Source of the DNA: Actinotignum schaalii
GTDB lineage: Bacteria > Actinomycetota > Actinomycetes > Actinomycetales > Actinomycetaceae
Direction: 5' to 3'
Length of the DNA: 64,000 nucleotides
Assembly: GCF_000724605.1 (NCBI RefSeq)
Contig: NZ_CP008802.1
Span: 124,001-188,000, forward strand
Shown: positions 27,037 through 34,632 of the stretch, piece after piece
Layout of the letters: every line of letters begins with the position of its first letter
Position numbering within the stretch: position 1 is the first letter of the stretch
Program-made: the position numbers and the translations under genes
Notes under the pieces: generated by a model
What the model was told of the DNA's origin: nothing
Database searches by the model: none
What the model saw: only the letters and a program-made list of their open reading frames with translations

Positions 27037-27885
27037 ATGGCTAATTACACAGCCGCCGATGTGAAGGCGCTGCGTGACAAGACCGGCGCCGGCATGATGG
27101 ACGCCAAGAAGGCTCTCGACGAAGCCCAGGGGGATTCCGCCAAGGCCGAAGAGATCCTGCGCGTCAAGGGCATGAAGTCCGCCGCCAAGCGTTCGGACCG
27201 CACCGCTGCGAACGGTCTGGTTGCCTCGCACGTATCCGATACCGCTGCCGGCCAGCGCGGCATTCTCGTGGAGATCAACGCCGAAACCGACTTCGTGGCC
27301 AAGAACGAGAAGTTCATCGGGATGGCCGATGAGATCCTCACCGCCGCCGTGGATTCCGGCGCCGATACCGTGGAAGCGCTGCTCGCCGCCAAGCTGGGCG
27401 ACGGCACCGTTGCGGATCGCATCACCGCCATGACCGCCGTCATCGGCGAAAAGATGGAAGTCTCCCACCTCGAAGTCCTCGAGGGCGAGCACGTGGAAGC
27501 CTATATGCACCGCACCAACCCCGACCTGCCCCCGCAGGTGGGCGTGCTGGTGGCCACCGATGCCAAGGCTGCCGAAGTTGCGCACGACGTCGCCGTGCAC
27601 ATCGCCGCGCTCGACCCGAAGTATCTCTCCATTGAGGACGTTCCGGCCGACGTGGTGGAAACCGAGAAGCGCATCGCCACCGAAACGACCATCGCCGAAG
27701 GCAAGCCGGAAAAGGCCGTGCCGAAGATCGTGGAAGGCCGCATGCACGGCTTCTACAAGCAGGTTGTTCTCGAGGAGCAGGGCTACGCCCGCGAGCCGAA
27801 GACCCCGGTCAAGACCATCGTGTCCCAGACCGGCGGCAAGGTGACCGGTTTCAAGCGCCTGCGCGTCGGTTCGCACGCTGAGTAA
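27037..27885 (+). CDS. tsf: Elongation factor Ts
   Basis: Guanine nucleotide exchange factor for EF-Tu. N-terminal UBA-like domain (VKALRDKTGAGMMDAKKAL), then the EF-Tu-contacting motif ETDFVAKNEKF near residue 85, and two core subdomains. 282 residues, normal length. ATG 27037 follows GAGGAG. It forms an operon with rpsB and is ended by a strong terminator. Confidence 0.98.
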   Translation: MANYTAADVKALRDKTGAGMMDAKKALDEAQGDSAKAEEILRVKGMKSAAKRSDRTAANGLVASHVSDTAAGQRGILVEINAETDFVAKNEKFIGMADEILTAAVDSGADTVEALLAAKLGDGTVADRITAMTAVIGEKMEVSHLEVLEGEHVEAYMHRTNPDLPPQVGVLVATDAKAAEVAHDVAVHIAALDPKYLSIEDVPADVVETEKRIATETTIAEGKPEKAVPKIVEGRMHGFYKQVVLEEQGYAREPKTPVKTIVSQTGGKVTGFKRLRVGSHAE

Positions 27886-27957
27886 GTTTGCGCGCACCGG
27901 GACGTAGTTTCCGGTTGCCGGGAGCCTAGCTTTCGGTTGCGTGAACGATAGACGCCG

Positions 27958-27991
27958 GAGGGCGGGATGTACGAGAGTACGTCCCGCCCTC
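27958..27991 (+). terminator. Terminator after tsf
   Basis: Stem GAGGGCGGGA-T-GTAC / GTAC-G-TCCCGCCCTC with a GAGA loop, followed by TGTTGTATG. Confidence 0.85.
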
Positions 27992-28011
27992 TGTTGTATG
28001 TAGCACCTGTG

Positions 28012-28097
28012 CCTTGCGTGTAGGTGCGGTTATGTGTGCATGCAGGTGCGGCGCGATTGATGGGCACCGGTCCCTTGCGTGCAGGCGCGGCGCGATT
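28012..28097 (+). repeat. Degenerate direct repeats upstream of focA
   Basis: GCAGGTGCGGCGCGATT (28042-28058) recurs as GCAGGCGCGGCGCGATT (28081-28097), 39 bp apart. CCTTGCGTG precedes the outer two of three AGG.GCGG copies. Confidence 0.6.
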
Positions 28098-28376
28098 ACC
28101 GGTGCGATGTGTGCGCGCAGTGATGCGCGCCGTTAGTACGACGACGGCGCCCCGCGTGCCGCGGGGCGGGGCCAGCCCACCGTGTGCACCGTAGGTGCAT
28201 GTTGATCACCAGGATGTGCCGCGCAACTGGCCCGCCGCCCCGGAGCGCCGTTAGCCTGCACCGTCGGGCCCGCCGTTCGCGCCGTGCCCCGTCTCTATCT
28301 GCTCATAAATATCTATAGCTCCCAGCGGGCACTTTCACATAAGATGAGGGGCGCTGAACTGACAAAGGAGTAAGAG

Positions 28377-29258
28377 GTGAGCATAACCATTCCTGATCCG
28401 CATACCCTCGCGGTTGAAAACGCCCGCGCGGCATACAAGAAAACTAAGAAACCGCTGACGCGATCCTTCGTGATGGCGCTCTCCGGCGGTGCCTTCATTG
28501 GCATGGGATACATTTTCTATATCACGTCGCAACAGGGCCTGGCTGACGGGCCGCTCGGCCCGGCGAAAGTCCTGGGAGGCCTGTGCTTCTCCGTCGGCCT
28601 CATCTTGGTGGTGCTGACCGGCTCAGACCTCTTCACCTCAACCACGATGACGGTCATGCCGCTCTACCACAAGCGGGTGCGCCCACGGCGCTTCTTCGCC
28701 CACTGGGGCACCTCCCTGGCCGGCAACCTAGTTGGGGCACTGTTCCTGGCGCTGCTCGTCTTCGGGGCCGGCCAGGCGCTCTCTAACGGCGGGGCATGGG
28801 GCGAAGTTGCCCTCCATACGGCGGCGGGCAAGGCCGCGCATTCTATCCCCGAGTCTTTCCTCCTGGGTGTGCTCGCGAATATCGCGGTGTGCGCCGGCGT
28901 GTGGATCGCGCAATCGGGGCGGTCCACGGCGGATAAGATTCTCGCCTGCCTGTGCCCCATCCCGCTCTTCGTTGCCGCCGGATTCGAGCACTCCATCGCC
29001 AATATGTTCCTGCTCCCGCTTGGCCTCATGTGCAAGTACTGGGGCGGGGATGCCTTCTGGAATTCCGAAGCGGTGCTCGCCTCCGGCCACGGGCTCGCCG
29101 ACTACGCCGCGTTCACGCCGGGCGCCGTCGCCCTCAATATCGGTGTGGTGATTCTCGGCAATATTGTGGGCGGCGGTTTCATCCTCGCGACCTACTTCTG
29201 GGTTGCGTATCTGCGTGACGACGACGCAGCCGACGTTTACGACGCGCCGCTCAAGTAA
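28377..29258 (+). CDS. Formate/nitrite transporter (FNT) family protein
   Basis: Pentameric channel family moving formate, nitrite or related monovalent anions. The 293-residue protein has six membrane segments and FNT features: an early ALSGGAFIGMGYIFY helix, LTGSDLFTSTTM (first re-entrant loop region) and GFEHSIANMFLLPLG (second). GTG 28377 follows AAAGGAG. It lies between tsf and the convergent yeiH gene, where pyrH usually follows tsf directly, so it looks like an insertion into the backbone. Closest in type to FocA; substrate not proven. Confidence 0.92.
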   Translation: MSITIPDPHTLAVENARAAYKKTKKPLTRSFVMALSGGAFIGMGYIFYITSQQGLADGPLGPAKVLGGLCFSVGLILVVLTGSDLFTSTTMTVMPLYHKRVRPRRFFAHWGTSLAGNLVGALFLALLVFGAGQALSNGGAWGEVALHTAAGKAAHSIPESFLLGVLANIAVCAGVWIAQSGRSTADKILACLCPIPLFVAAGFEHSIANMFLLPLGLMCKYWGGDAFWNSEAVLASGHGLADYAAFTPGAVALNIGVVILGNIVGGGFILATYFWVAYLRDDDAADVYDAPLK

Positions 29259-29278
29259 TCCACGGTGCCGTAGCATCG

Positions 29279-29400
29279 CCCCGGGTACGGGGCAACCATC
29301 CCCAGGTGCGGGCACACGATCATTTCTGGCGGGACGGCGCATAACCATCCCGGGCACGGGGCAAGATTTCTCCCGGCTACGGGGCAAAGAACGGGGCAAA
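29279..29400 (+). repeat. CACGGGGCAA-type short repeats after the FNT gene
   Basis: Core (C/T)ACGGGGCAA occurs at about 29286, 29356 and 29379, with a truncated ACGGGGCAAAG at about 29391; flanks also share CATCCC. Non-coding. Confidence 0.55.
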
Positions 29401-29436
29401 GAAAGCGGGGGCTCTCCTAAGTGGAGGCCCCCGCTT
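29401..29436. terminator. Bidirectional terminator between the FNT gene and yeiH
   Basis: Perfect 12-bp stem GAAAGCGGGGGC / GCCCCCGCTTTC with an inner CTCC/GGAG pair, serving two convergent genes. Confidence 0.9.
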
Positions 29437-29456
29437 TCGTGTATCTCACGCGGCTG

Positions 29457-30551
29457 CTACACCACGAAAACGGCCACGCAGGCCAGCCCGATCCCCACAA
29501 TCACCAAGGTGAGAAGGAAACCGAAGAGGACGGTGCGTGCCCCCGTGTGCATGATCGTCTTGAGGTGGACGCCGGCGCCCATGGCGCCCATGGCGGCGAT
29601 GAGAAGCCAGTTGGCGACGTCGTTACCAAGAATCTGCAAGGCGCTGGCCGCCCATGCCTGGTTTTCCAGCACGGAGGCGATCCCCACCGCGATAAGGAAG
29701 CCGAGCACAAACAGCGGGATGAGGGGAGCGGAGCTACGGGTATGCCCGTGGGCGTCAAGCGCCGCCCCGTCCAGCCCCGCGGCGCGGGCCTCACGTTGCT
29801 TAGCGGCGCGCTCCAGTAGCCCCACCACGGCGATGACGGCGGCCAGGCACACCACGCGCCCGAGCTTGGCGGCGGTCGCGGTATCGGCCACCCCACCGTA
29901 AATATTCGCGGCAGCCACCACCTGGCCGACCTCGTGAATGGTGGCACCCATCCACACAGCCGCCTGATTGGCGCTCAAATCCAGCAGGTGGGCGAGCCAG
30001 GGGAGGGCCACCAGGGTGAGGGTACCGAAGAGCGTGACGCAGGCGATAGCGGTTGCTGCGGCGGTATCACGTTCATCTTCGTTACGCACCCGCACCACGG
30101 CGGAGGTTCCCGCCACCGCGGAGGCCCCGCAGATTGAGGTGCCCACGGCGGTGAGAATAGCCGAGGCATGGGGCACCCGCAGGAGTTTACTCAGCGGCAC
30201 CGAAATGAGCATCGTTGCGGTCACGCAGGTGATGATGGTGATAAGAGTGCCCCAGCCCAGGCCCAAAATCGCGGGGATGGACAGGCGTAGCCCCAGGAGT
30301 ACCACTCCGGTGCGTAGCACCCGCTTGGACGTGAAGGTGAGACCGCGGTTGGCCGAGCGGGGAATAAGTCCCAGGTTACGCACCAGCATGCCCAGTACGA
30401 TGGCGAAGAGCATGGCAGAGAGCAGGGGCATCAACTTACTCAAGCCCCAGGATGCCACCGCGATGAGAGCGGCGAGCAGCACGCCCGGCGTGAGGGCGCG
30501 CAGGGATGCCGCCCACGTGGCGGCGTCGAAAGACGTATTTTTGTTAGACAC
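29457..30551 (-). CDS. YeiH/UPF0324 family putative sulfate exporter
   Basis: Membrane protein of 364 residues with about ten hydrophobic segments. The family motif VGTSICGASAVAGTSAV is at about residues 136-152 and ATIHEVGQVVAAA at about 205. YeiH relatives are proposed to export sulfate or related anions, but evidence is thin. GTG 30551 follows a CATAAT -10 box by 6 nt. It is divergent from pyrH and convergent with the FNT gene. Confidence 0.9.
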   Translation of the reverse strand: MSNKNTSFDAATWAASLRALTPGVLLAALIAVASWGLSKLMPLLSAMLFAIVLGMLVRNLGLIPRSANRGLTFTSKRVLRTGVVLLGLRLSIPAILGLGWGTLITIITCVTATMLISVPLSKLLRVPHASAILTAVGTSICGASAVAGTSAVVRVRNEDERDTAAATAIACVTLFGTLTLVALPWLAHLLDLSANQAAVWMGATIHEVGQVVAAANIYGGVADTATAAKLGRVVCLAAVIAVVGLLERAAKQREARAAGLDGAALDAHGHTRSSAPLIPLFVLGFLIAVGIASVLENQAWAASALQILGNDVANWLLIAAMGAMGAGVHLKTIMHTGARTVLFGFLLTLVIVGIGLACVAVFVV

Positions 30552-30557
30552 CCGGAT

Positions 30558-30563
30558 ATTATG
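30558..30563 (-). promoter_or_regulatory. -10 box of yeiH (leaderless)
   Basis: CATAAT on the reverse strand, 6 nt before the GTG start at 30551. Confidence 0.6.
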
Positions 30564-30615
30564 CCTCAGCGCGCGCTGGTATGGTTAAGCCCGATGAACT
30601 GAGCGACGGGAGGCA

Positions 30616-31365
30616 ATGGTGACACTACTGGAACATGACGCGAGCTCGGATGGAGTCCGCCGAGTTCTTCTCAAACTATCTGGAGAAACTTTTGGGGCGG
30701 GTAGCGTCGGTGTCGATGCCGCAGTGCTCCAGCGCGTCGCCGGAGAAATTGCCGAAGCGGCGGCTTCGGGAATCCAAGTGGCCATCGTTGTAGGCGGAGG
30801 AAACTTCTTCCGCGGAGCTGAATTGCAGCAGTCCGGAATGGACCGGGCCCGGGCGGACTATATGGGGATGCTCGGCACCGTCATGAACGCGATCGCGCTC
30901 CAGGATTTCATTGAGCAGGCCGGCACCCAGTGCCGCGTGCAAACCGCGATCCAGATGACCCAGATTGCCGAACCGTATATTCCTCTGCGCGCCATCCGCC
31001 ACCTCCAGAAAGGGCGGGTGGTTATTTTCGGCGCCGGGGCCGGCATGCCCTACTTCTCGACCGATACCGTGTCCGCCCAGCGCGCCCTGGAACTGCGCTG
31101 CGATGAGCTCCTCATGGGCAAGAACGGGGTAGACGGAGTCTATACCGCCGATCCGCGTACCCATCCGGAAGCGGAAAAGCTCAGCGCCATTAGCTACGAT
31201 ACGGTGCTTTCCCACAACCTCCAGGTGGCCGACGGCGCCGCCTTTGCCCTGGCGCGGAATAACTCCCTGCCGATGCGGGTTTTCGGGATGACTGAGCCGG
31301 GTAATGTTACCGCCGCGCTGCGCGGTGAGAATATTGGAACGGTGGTCTCCGCTCAGGGCGCATAG
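30616..31365 (+). CDS. pyrH: UMP kinase
   Basis: Phosphorylates UMP to UDP in pyrimidine nucleotide synthesis. Amino-acid-kinase fold with [10 protein letters not shown] at the N terminus, [11 protein letters not shown] for substrate binding, and [13 protein letters not shown] as the family signature. 249 residues. ATG 30616 follows GGGAGGC. A -10-like TATGGT lies upstream, with a two-codon mini-frame (ATG AAC TGA at 30594-30602) in the leader. Upstream of frr, as usual. Confidence 0.97.
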   Translation: MVTLLEHDASSDGVRRVLLKLSGETFGAGSVGVDAAVLQRVAGEIAEAAASGIQVAIVVGGGNFFRGAELQQSGMDRARADYMGMLGTVMNAIALQDFIEQAGTQCRVQTAIQMTQIAEPYIPLRAIRHLQKGRVVIFGAGAGMPYFSTDTVSAQRALELRCDELLMGKNGVDGVYTADPRTHPEAEKLSAISYDTVLSHNLQVADGAAFALARNNSLPMRVFGMTEPGNVTAALRGENIGTVVSAQGA

Positions 31366-31467
31366 CCCCGCTAAGCCGGTAAGATATGTCACATCGGGCG
31401 CGTGGACGCTGCTGCGTCGTCGTACCACGTAGCTACGCGCCGTGAACGAAACTGCGAAGGAAAAAAC

Positions 31468-32025
31468 ATGATTGAAGAAGCTTTGCGCGAAGCCCGCGAA
31501 AAGATGGGCAAAACTATTGAAGCAACCAGCGAAGAATTTTCGCATATTCGCTCCGGGCGGGCCAGCGCCGGGATGTTCAACCCGATTCTGGTGGACTACT
31601 ACGGCACCCTCACGCCGCTCCAGCAGCTGGCCACCATCACCATTCCCGAACCGCGCACCGTGATGATCACGCCCTTCGATCCGGGCGCCAAGCAGGGCAT
31701 CGACAAGGCACTGCGCGAATCTGACCTGGGTGTCAATCCTTCCGATGACGGCAATGTGCTGCGCGTGAACCTCCCGGCCCTGACCGAGGAACGCCGCAAG
31801 GACTACGTCAAGCTGGCCCGTACCCGCGCTGAAGATGGGCGCGTGTCCATCCGCGCGGTGCGTCGCAAGGCGAAGGACACCCTCGAAGCTATTCAAAAAG
31901 ATGGCGAGGCCGGGGAAGATGAAGTCAAGCGCGCCGAAGACGAACTGGAAAAGCTGACGAAGAGCTTCGTGGAGCAGATCGATAAGCTCCTCGAAGGCAA
32001 GGAAAAGGACCTGCTCGAAATCTAA
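31468..32025 (+). CDS. frr: Ribosome recycling factor
   Basis: Splits post-termination ribosomes with EF-G. 185 residues, all family-like: EFSHIRSGRASAGMFNPILV, IPEPRTVMITPFD and LTEERRKDYVKLAR. ATG 31468 follows GAAGGA; the longer frame from 31402 is rejected because the family starts at this methionine. The stop overlaps the cdsA start (TAATG). Confidence 0.98.
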   Translation: MIEEALREAREKMGKTIEATSEEFSHIRSGRASAGMFNPILVDYYGTLTPLQQLATITIPEPRTVMITPFDPGAKQGIDKALRESDLGVNPSDDGNVLRVNLPALTEERRKDYVKLARTRAEDGRVSIRAVRRKAKDTLEAIQKDGEAGEDEVKRAEDELEKLTKSFVEQIDKLLEGKEKDLLEI

Positions 32026-32903
32026 TGTCGCGCCCCTCGTTGCGGAGCATGCTCGCTCCGCGTCCCCCGCAACCGCCGCGCCCCACCTCCTCGCGGGCCG
32101 GCCGTAATCTCAAAGCCGCCGTCCCCACCGCGCTGATTCTGCTGGCGCTGGTGGCGCTCAGTGTTCTCTGGCGCATCGAGCTTTTTGTGGTGCTCGTGGT
32201 GGTGGCGCTCAGCTTCGCTGTATGGGAGGCCGCGGGCGCGTTTCTCGCGCGCCGTATTCGACTCCCGCTCACGATGCTGCTGGCCGGGAATATCGCGATA
32301 CTGGCGCTTGCCTGGTGGCGCGGACTCGGCGCTGCTGTGCTGGCTTTCGGGGTGACGGTGGTGGCCTGCGCCGTGTGGCTGGGGATACGCGACCGGGCGC
32401 AGGCACAGGTGAGCGACGCCGCCTGCGCAGTTTTCGTTTCCCTGTGGATTAGCGTGCTGGGGAGTTTCGCGGTAGCGCTGTGCCAGCTTGATTCCCCAGC
32501 GTGGATGGTGGCAGCGCTCATCCTCCTGCCCGTTGCGAATGACACGGGGGGCTGGGCCGCCGGGGTACTTTTCGGGCGCCATCCGCTCGCCCCGCGCATT
32601 TCCCCGAAGAAAACCTGGGAGGGGCTGGCCGGCTCGGTTCTGGCCTGCCTGGTGGTGGCGCTGCTTCTTGCCACGGTGGTCCTGGGGCATGGCGTGTGGT
32701 GGGCGCTGGCCATTGGTATGGCGGCGGTGGTGTGCTGCACCGCCGGTGATCTGCTTGAATCACGCCTCAAGCGCTGGCTCGGTGTCAAAGATATGGGAGC
32801 AATTTTCCCCGGGCACGGCGGCATGCTGGATCGCATCGATTCCATCCTGCTCTGGGCGCCGTTCTGCTACCTCTTCTTCGCTGCGGCGCAAGGGGTGCTC
32901 TGA
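32025..32903 (+). CDS. cdsA: Phosphatidate cytidylyltransferase
   Basis: Makes CDP-diacylglycerol from phosphatidate and CTP, the precursor for PgsA encoded at the window end. About seven or eight membrane segments. The C-terminal signature is intact: SPKKTWEG, then SRLKRWLGVKDMG and PGHGGMLDRIDS. The first 30 residues are Pro/Arg-rich and cytoplasmic. ATG 32025 overlaps the frr stop. Confidence 0.96.
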   Translation: MSRPSLRSMLAPRPPQPPRPTSSRAGRNLKAAVPTALILLALVALSVLWRIELFVVLVVVALSFAVWEAAGAFLARRIRLPLTMLLAGNIAILALAWWRGLGAAVLAFGVTVVACAVWLGIRDRAQAQVSDAACAVFVSLWISVLGSFAVALCQLDSPAWMVAALILLPVANDTGGWAAGVLFGRHPLAPRISPKKTWEGLAGSVLACLVVALLLATVVLGHGVWWALAIGMAAVVCCTAGDLLESRLKRWLGVKDMGAIFPGHGGMLDRIDSILLWAPFCYLFFAAAQGVL

Positions 32904-33062
32904 AAGACGCTCTAAATTTCCGCACCGTAGTACCGGTCGGTGCTGCGCTGTGAGCGAGAGCGGCGCGTGGCGGGCGCATATGGCAAAATGAGTGCGGCAC
33001 ATTAAAGAGGGAAGGTCGGCATGTCGGCACCGTGGTGCTGGCACAGACAAGTGAGGTGAGTT

Positions 33063-33602
33063 GTGAGCACGTTTAAGCGAGTGGGTCCGCTCACGCGCGG
33101 ATACAATACCGAGCAGGTCGATGATTTCCTCGCCCGCGCGAAAGACGCATATTCGCGGGGAACTGGCGATATGGACGAGACGGATGTGCGGCGCGTCGGC
33201 TTTTCCCGCCAGCGCGGCGGATACGATCCGGCCCGTGTGGATGCTGCCCTCGACCGCCTCGAAGCCGCTTTTATTCACCTCAAGCGCGCGAATACCATCG
33301 GGGCGCGCGGGGAACAGGCCTGGCTCAACCTCGCCTACCAGGATGCCAAAAGTCTCTATCCGCGCCTGCTACGCCCGGCCGGGCAGCGTTTTGCCGATGC
33401 TGAAGGCTGGGGATACCGCAAAACGGACGTTGATGAACTTCTTGACCGCCTCGCCCGATATTTCGACGGTGAAGAAACCGTAACTTCGGAAGTGGTACGG
33501 GATGCTATTTTCCCGGAATCACGCGGAAAAAATGCTTATGATGAGGCCGTCGTGGACGTATTCCTCGAGCGGGCTGTCAGCGTCTTGCTTGCGGTGGAGT
33601 AA
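33063..33602 (+). CDS. DivIVA-repeat (DivI1A) family protein
   Basis: 179-residue protein made of four degenerate copies of a GYxxxxVDxFL unit: GYNTEQVDDFL (residue 14), GYDPARVDAAL (53), GYRKTDVDELL (near 119) and AYDEAVVDVFL (near 159). DivIVA N-terminal domains share this unit and act at cell poles and septa, but here there is no long coiled coil, so the role is unclear. GTG 33063 follows GAGGTGAG. A -10-like CAAAAT lies about 80 nt upstream. The family is actinobacterial and often near cdsA. Confidence 0.85.
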   Translation: MSTFKRVGPLTRGYNTEQVDDFLARAKDAYSRGTGDMDETDVRRVGFSRQRGGYDPARVDAALDRLEAAFIHLKRANTIGARGEQAWLNLAYQDAKSLYPRLLRPAGQRFADAEGWGYRKTDVDELLDRLARYFDGEETVTSEVVRDAIFPESRGKNAYDEAVVDVFLERAVSVLLAVE

Positions 33603-33612
33603 ACGCACCGCG

Positions 33613-34476
33613 ATGAAACGCTCCATTTGGCCGCATCGAGCCGCATCCTCGCTGCGCCGTCTCACGGGCGCGGATAAATCCCGCGCCCTGGAATTTTTAG
33701 CCCGCGACCCAATCAATTCCGTGCTCGCCCGCGTCAATGTAGAACGCATGGGCGTGGGAACCTCCTCGGCGCTGGCGGTGATGCACCGCCGCGATATTGA
33801 AGCCCTCGCCTGGGACGGCGGGAATATTATTCCCCTCGGCTTTTCCGCGGCCGGGCTGCGCGAACTAGGCGACGATATTCTGTCCCGGCATCGGGTAGCC
33901 TGCTCCATCCTCGGACCGGCTGATCAGGTTCTTGGGCTGTGGGAGCACCTGGAGCGCTCCTGGAGCCCTGCCCGCGAGGTTCGCGCGCGCCAATATTCTC
34001 TCTCCCTGACCCACGCCTCTCCGGTGGTGCCCGATCCGCAGGTGCGCCCGGCCGAACCCTGGGAATTTGGCGCTGTTTTCCCGGCGGCAGTAGCTATGTT
34101 CACCGAGGAAGTCGGATACGACCCCACCGTGTACGGGCCCACCTACGCGCGCCGGGTTCGCGAGCTCATCCGCGCCGGCCGCACCTTCGTGCGCATGGGC
34201 ATCGACCCCGCCACCGGCGCCCCGCGGGTGGAATTCAAGGCGGATATCGGTGCGCTGGCCGGGGGAGTGGCGCAGATCCAAGGAGTATGGACCGCTCCTG
34301 ACCTGCGCGGGCACGGGATCGCAACCCGAGCGATGGCGAGCGTCGTCGATCAGGTGCGCGCCCGCCATGCGCCCACCGTCTCCCTCTACGTCAATGACTA
34401 CAATGCCGCCGCGGTGCGGCTCTACCAGCATGTCGGCTTCAGCCGCGCGGGGGAGTGGGCGACGGTCCTTCTCTAG
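33613..34476 (+). CDS. DUF4081-GNAT family N-acetyltransferase
   Basis: Two-part protein of 287 residues. Residues 1 to about 140 match the DUF4081-type domain (ALEFLARDPINSVLARVNVE). Residues about 145-285 form a GNAT domain with VWTAPDLRGHGIATRAMASVV (acetyl-CoA loop) and VNDYNAAAVRLYQHVGF. In actinobacteria this gene is usually found just upstream of proS, as here. Substrate unknown. ATG 33613 lies 11 bp after the preceding gene; longer frames overlap that gene and are not family-like. Confidence 0.9.
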   Translation: MKRSIWPHRAASSLRRLTGADKSRALEFLARDPINSVLARVNVERMGVGTSSALAVMHRRDIEALAWDGGNIIPLGFSAAGLRELGDDILSRHRVACSILGPADQVLGLWEHLERSWSPAREVRARQYSLSLTHASPVVPDPQVRPAEPWEFGAVFPAAVAMFTEEVGYDPTVYGPTYARRVRELIRAGRTFVRMGIDPATGAPRVEFKADIGALAGGVAQIQGVWTAPDLRGHGIATRAMASVVDQVRARHAPTVSLYVNDYNAAAVRLYQHVGFSRAGEWATVLL

Positions 34477-34510
34477 CTGCGGGGCACCGTATTCGCTCCG
34501 GGCACCGTGC

Positions 34511-34570
34511 TGCGCCTCGTATGCACCGTGTTGCGCCGTATGTGCCTCGTATGCACCGTGTTGCGCCGTC
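34511..34570 (+). repeat. 30-bp tandem repeat upstream of proS
   Basis: Two head-to-tail copies (34511-34540 and 34541-34570) differing at two positions, sharing CCTCGTATGCACCGTG and TTGCGCCGT. It contains the GCACCGT heptamer. It is non-coding if proS starts at 34633. Confidence 0.9.
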
Positions 34571-34619
34571 GCCCCTCCGCCACCAGTGCCGCGCCGTCGC
34601 CCCGTTCCCGGCAAGCGGG

Positions 34620-34625
34620 TAGAAT
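34620..34625 (+). promoter_or_regulatory. -10 box of proS (leaderless)
   Basis: TAGAAT lies 7 nt before GTG 34633. This supports 34633 as both transcription and translation start and makes the frame back to 34507 non-coding. Confidence 0.65.
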
Positions 34626-34632
34626 GGCGGGC

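Larger units (their letters stand above)
27886..28376. other. Gene-free region between tsf and focA
   Basis: No gene seen. After the tsf terminator it holds three diverged copies of a CCTTGCGTG.AGG.GCGG unit (28012-28097), GACGGCGC/GCACCGT-type motifs to about 28290, and a -10-like TAAGAT about 35 nt before focA. Confidence 0.5.

Noticed and set aside
27886-28376. tRNA or riboswitch in the 490-bp gap before focA
   Set aside because: I found no cloverleaf, no T-loop GTTCGA-type sequence and no known aptamer core.
34507-34632. 42-residue N-terminal extension of ProS
   Set aside because: It translates the 30-bp tandem repeat into Cys/Arg-rich sequence unlike any ProS, and a -10 box sits just before GTG 34633.
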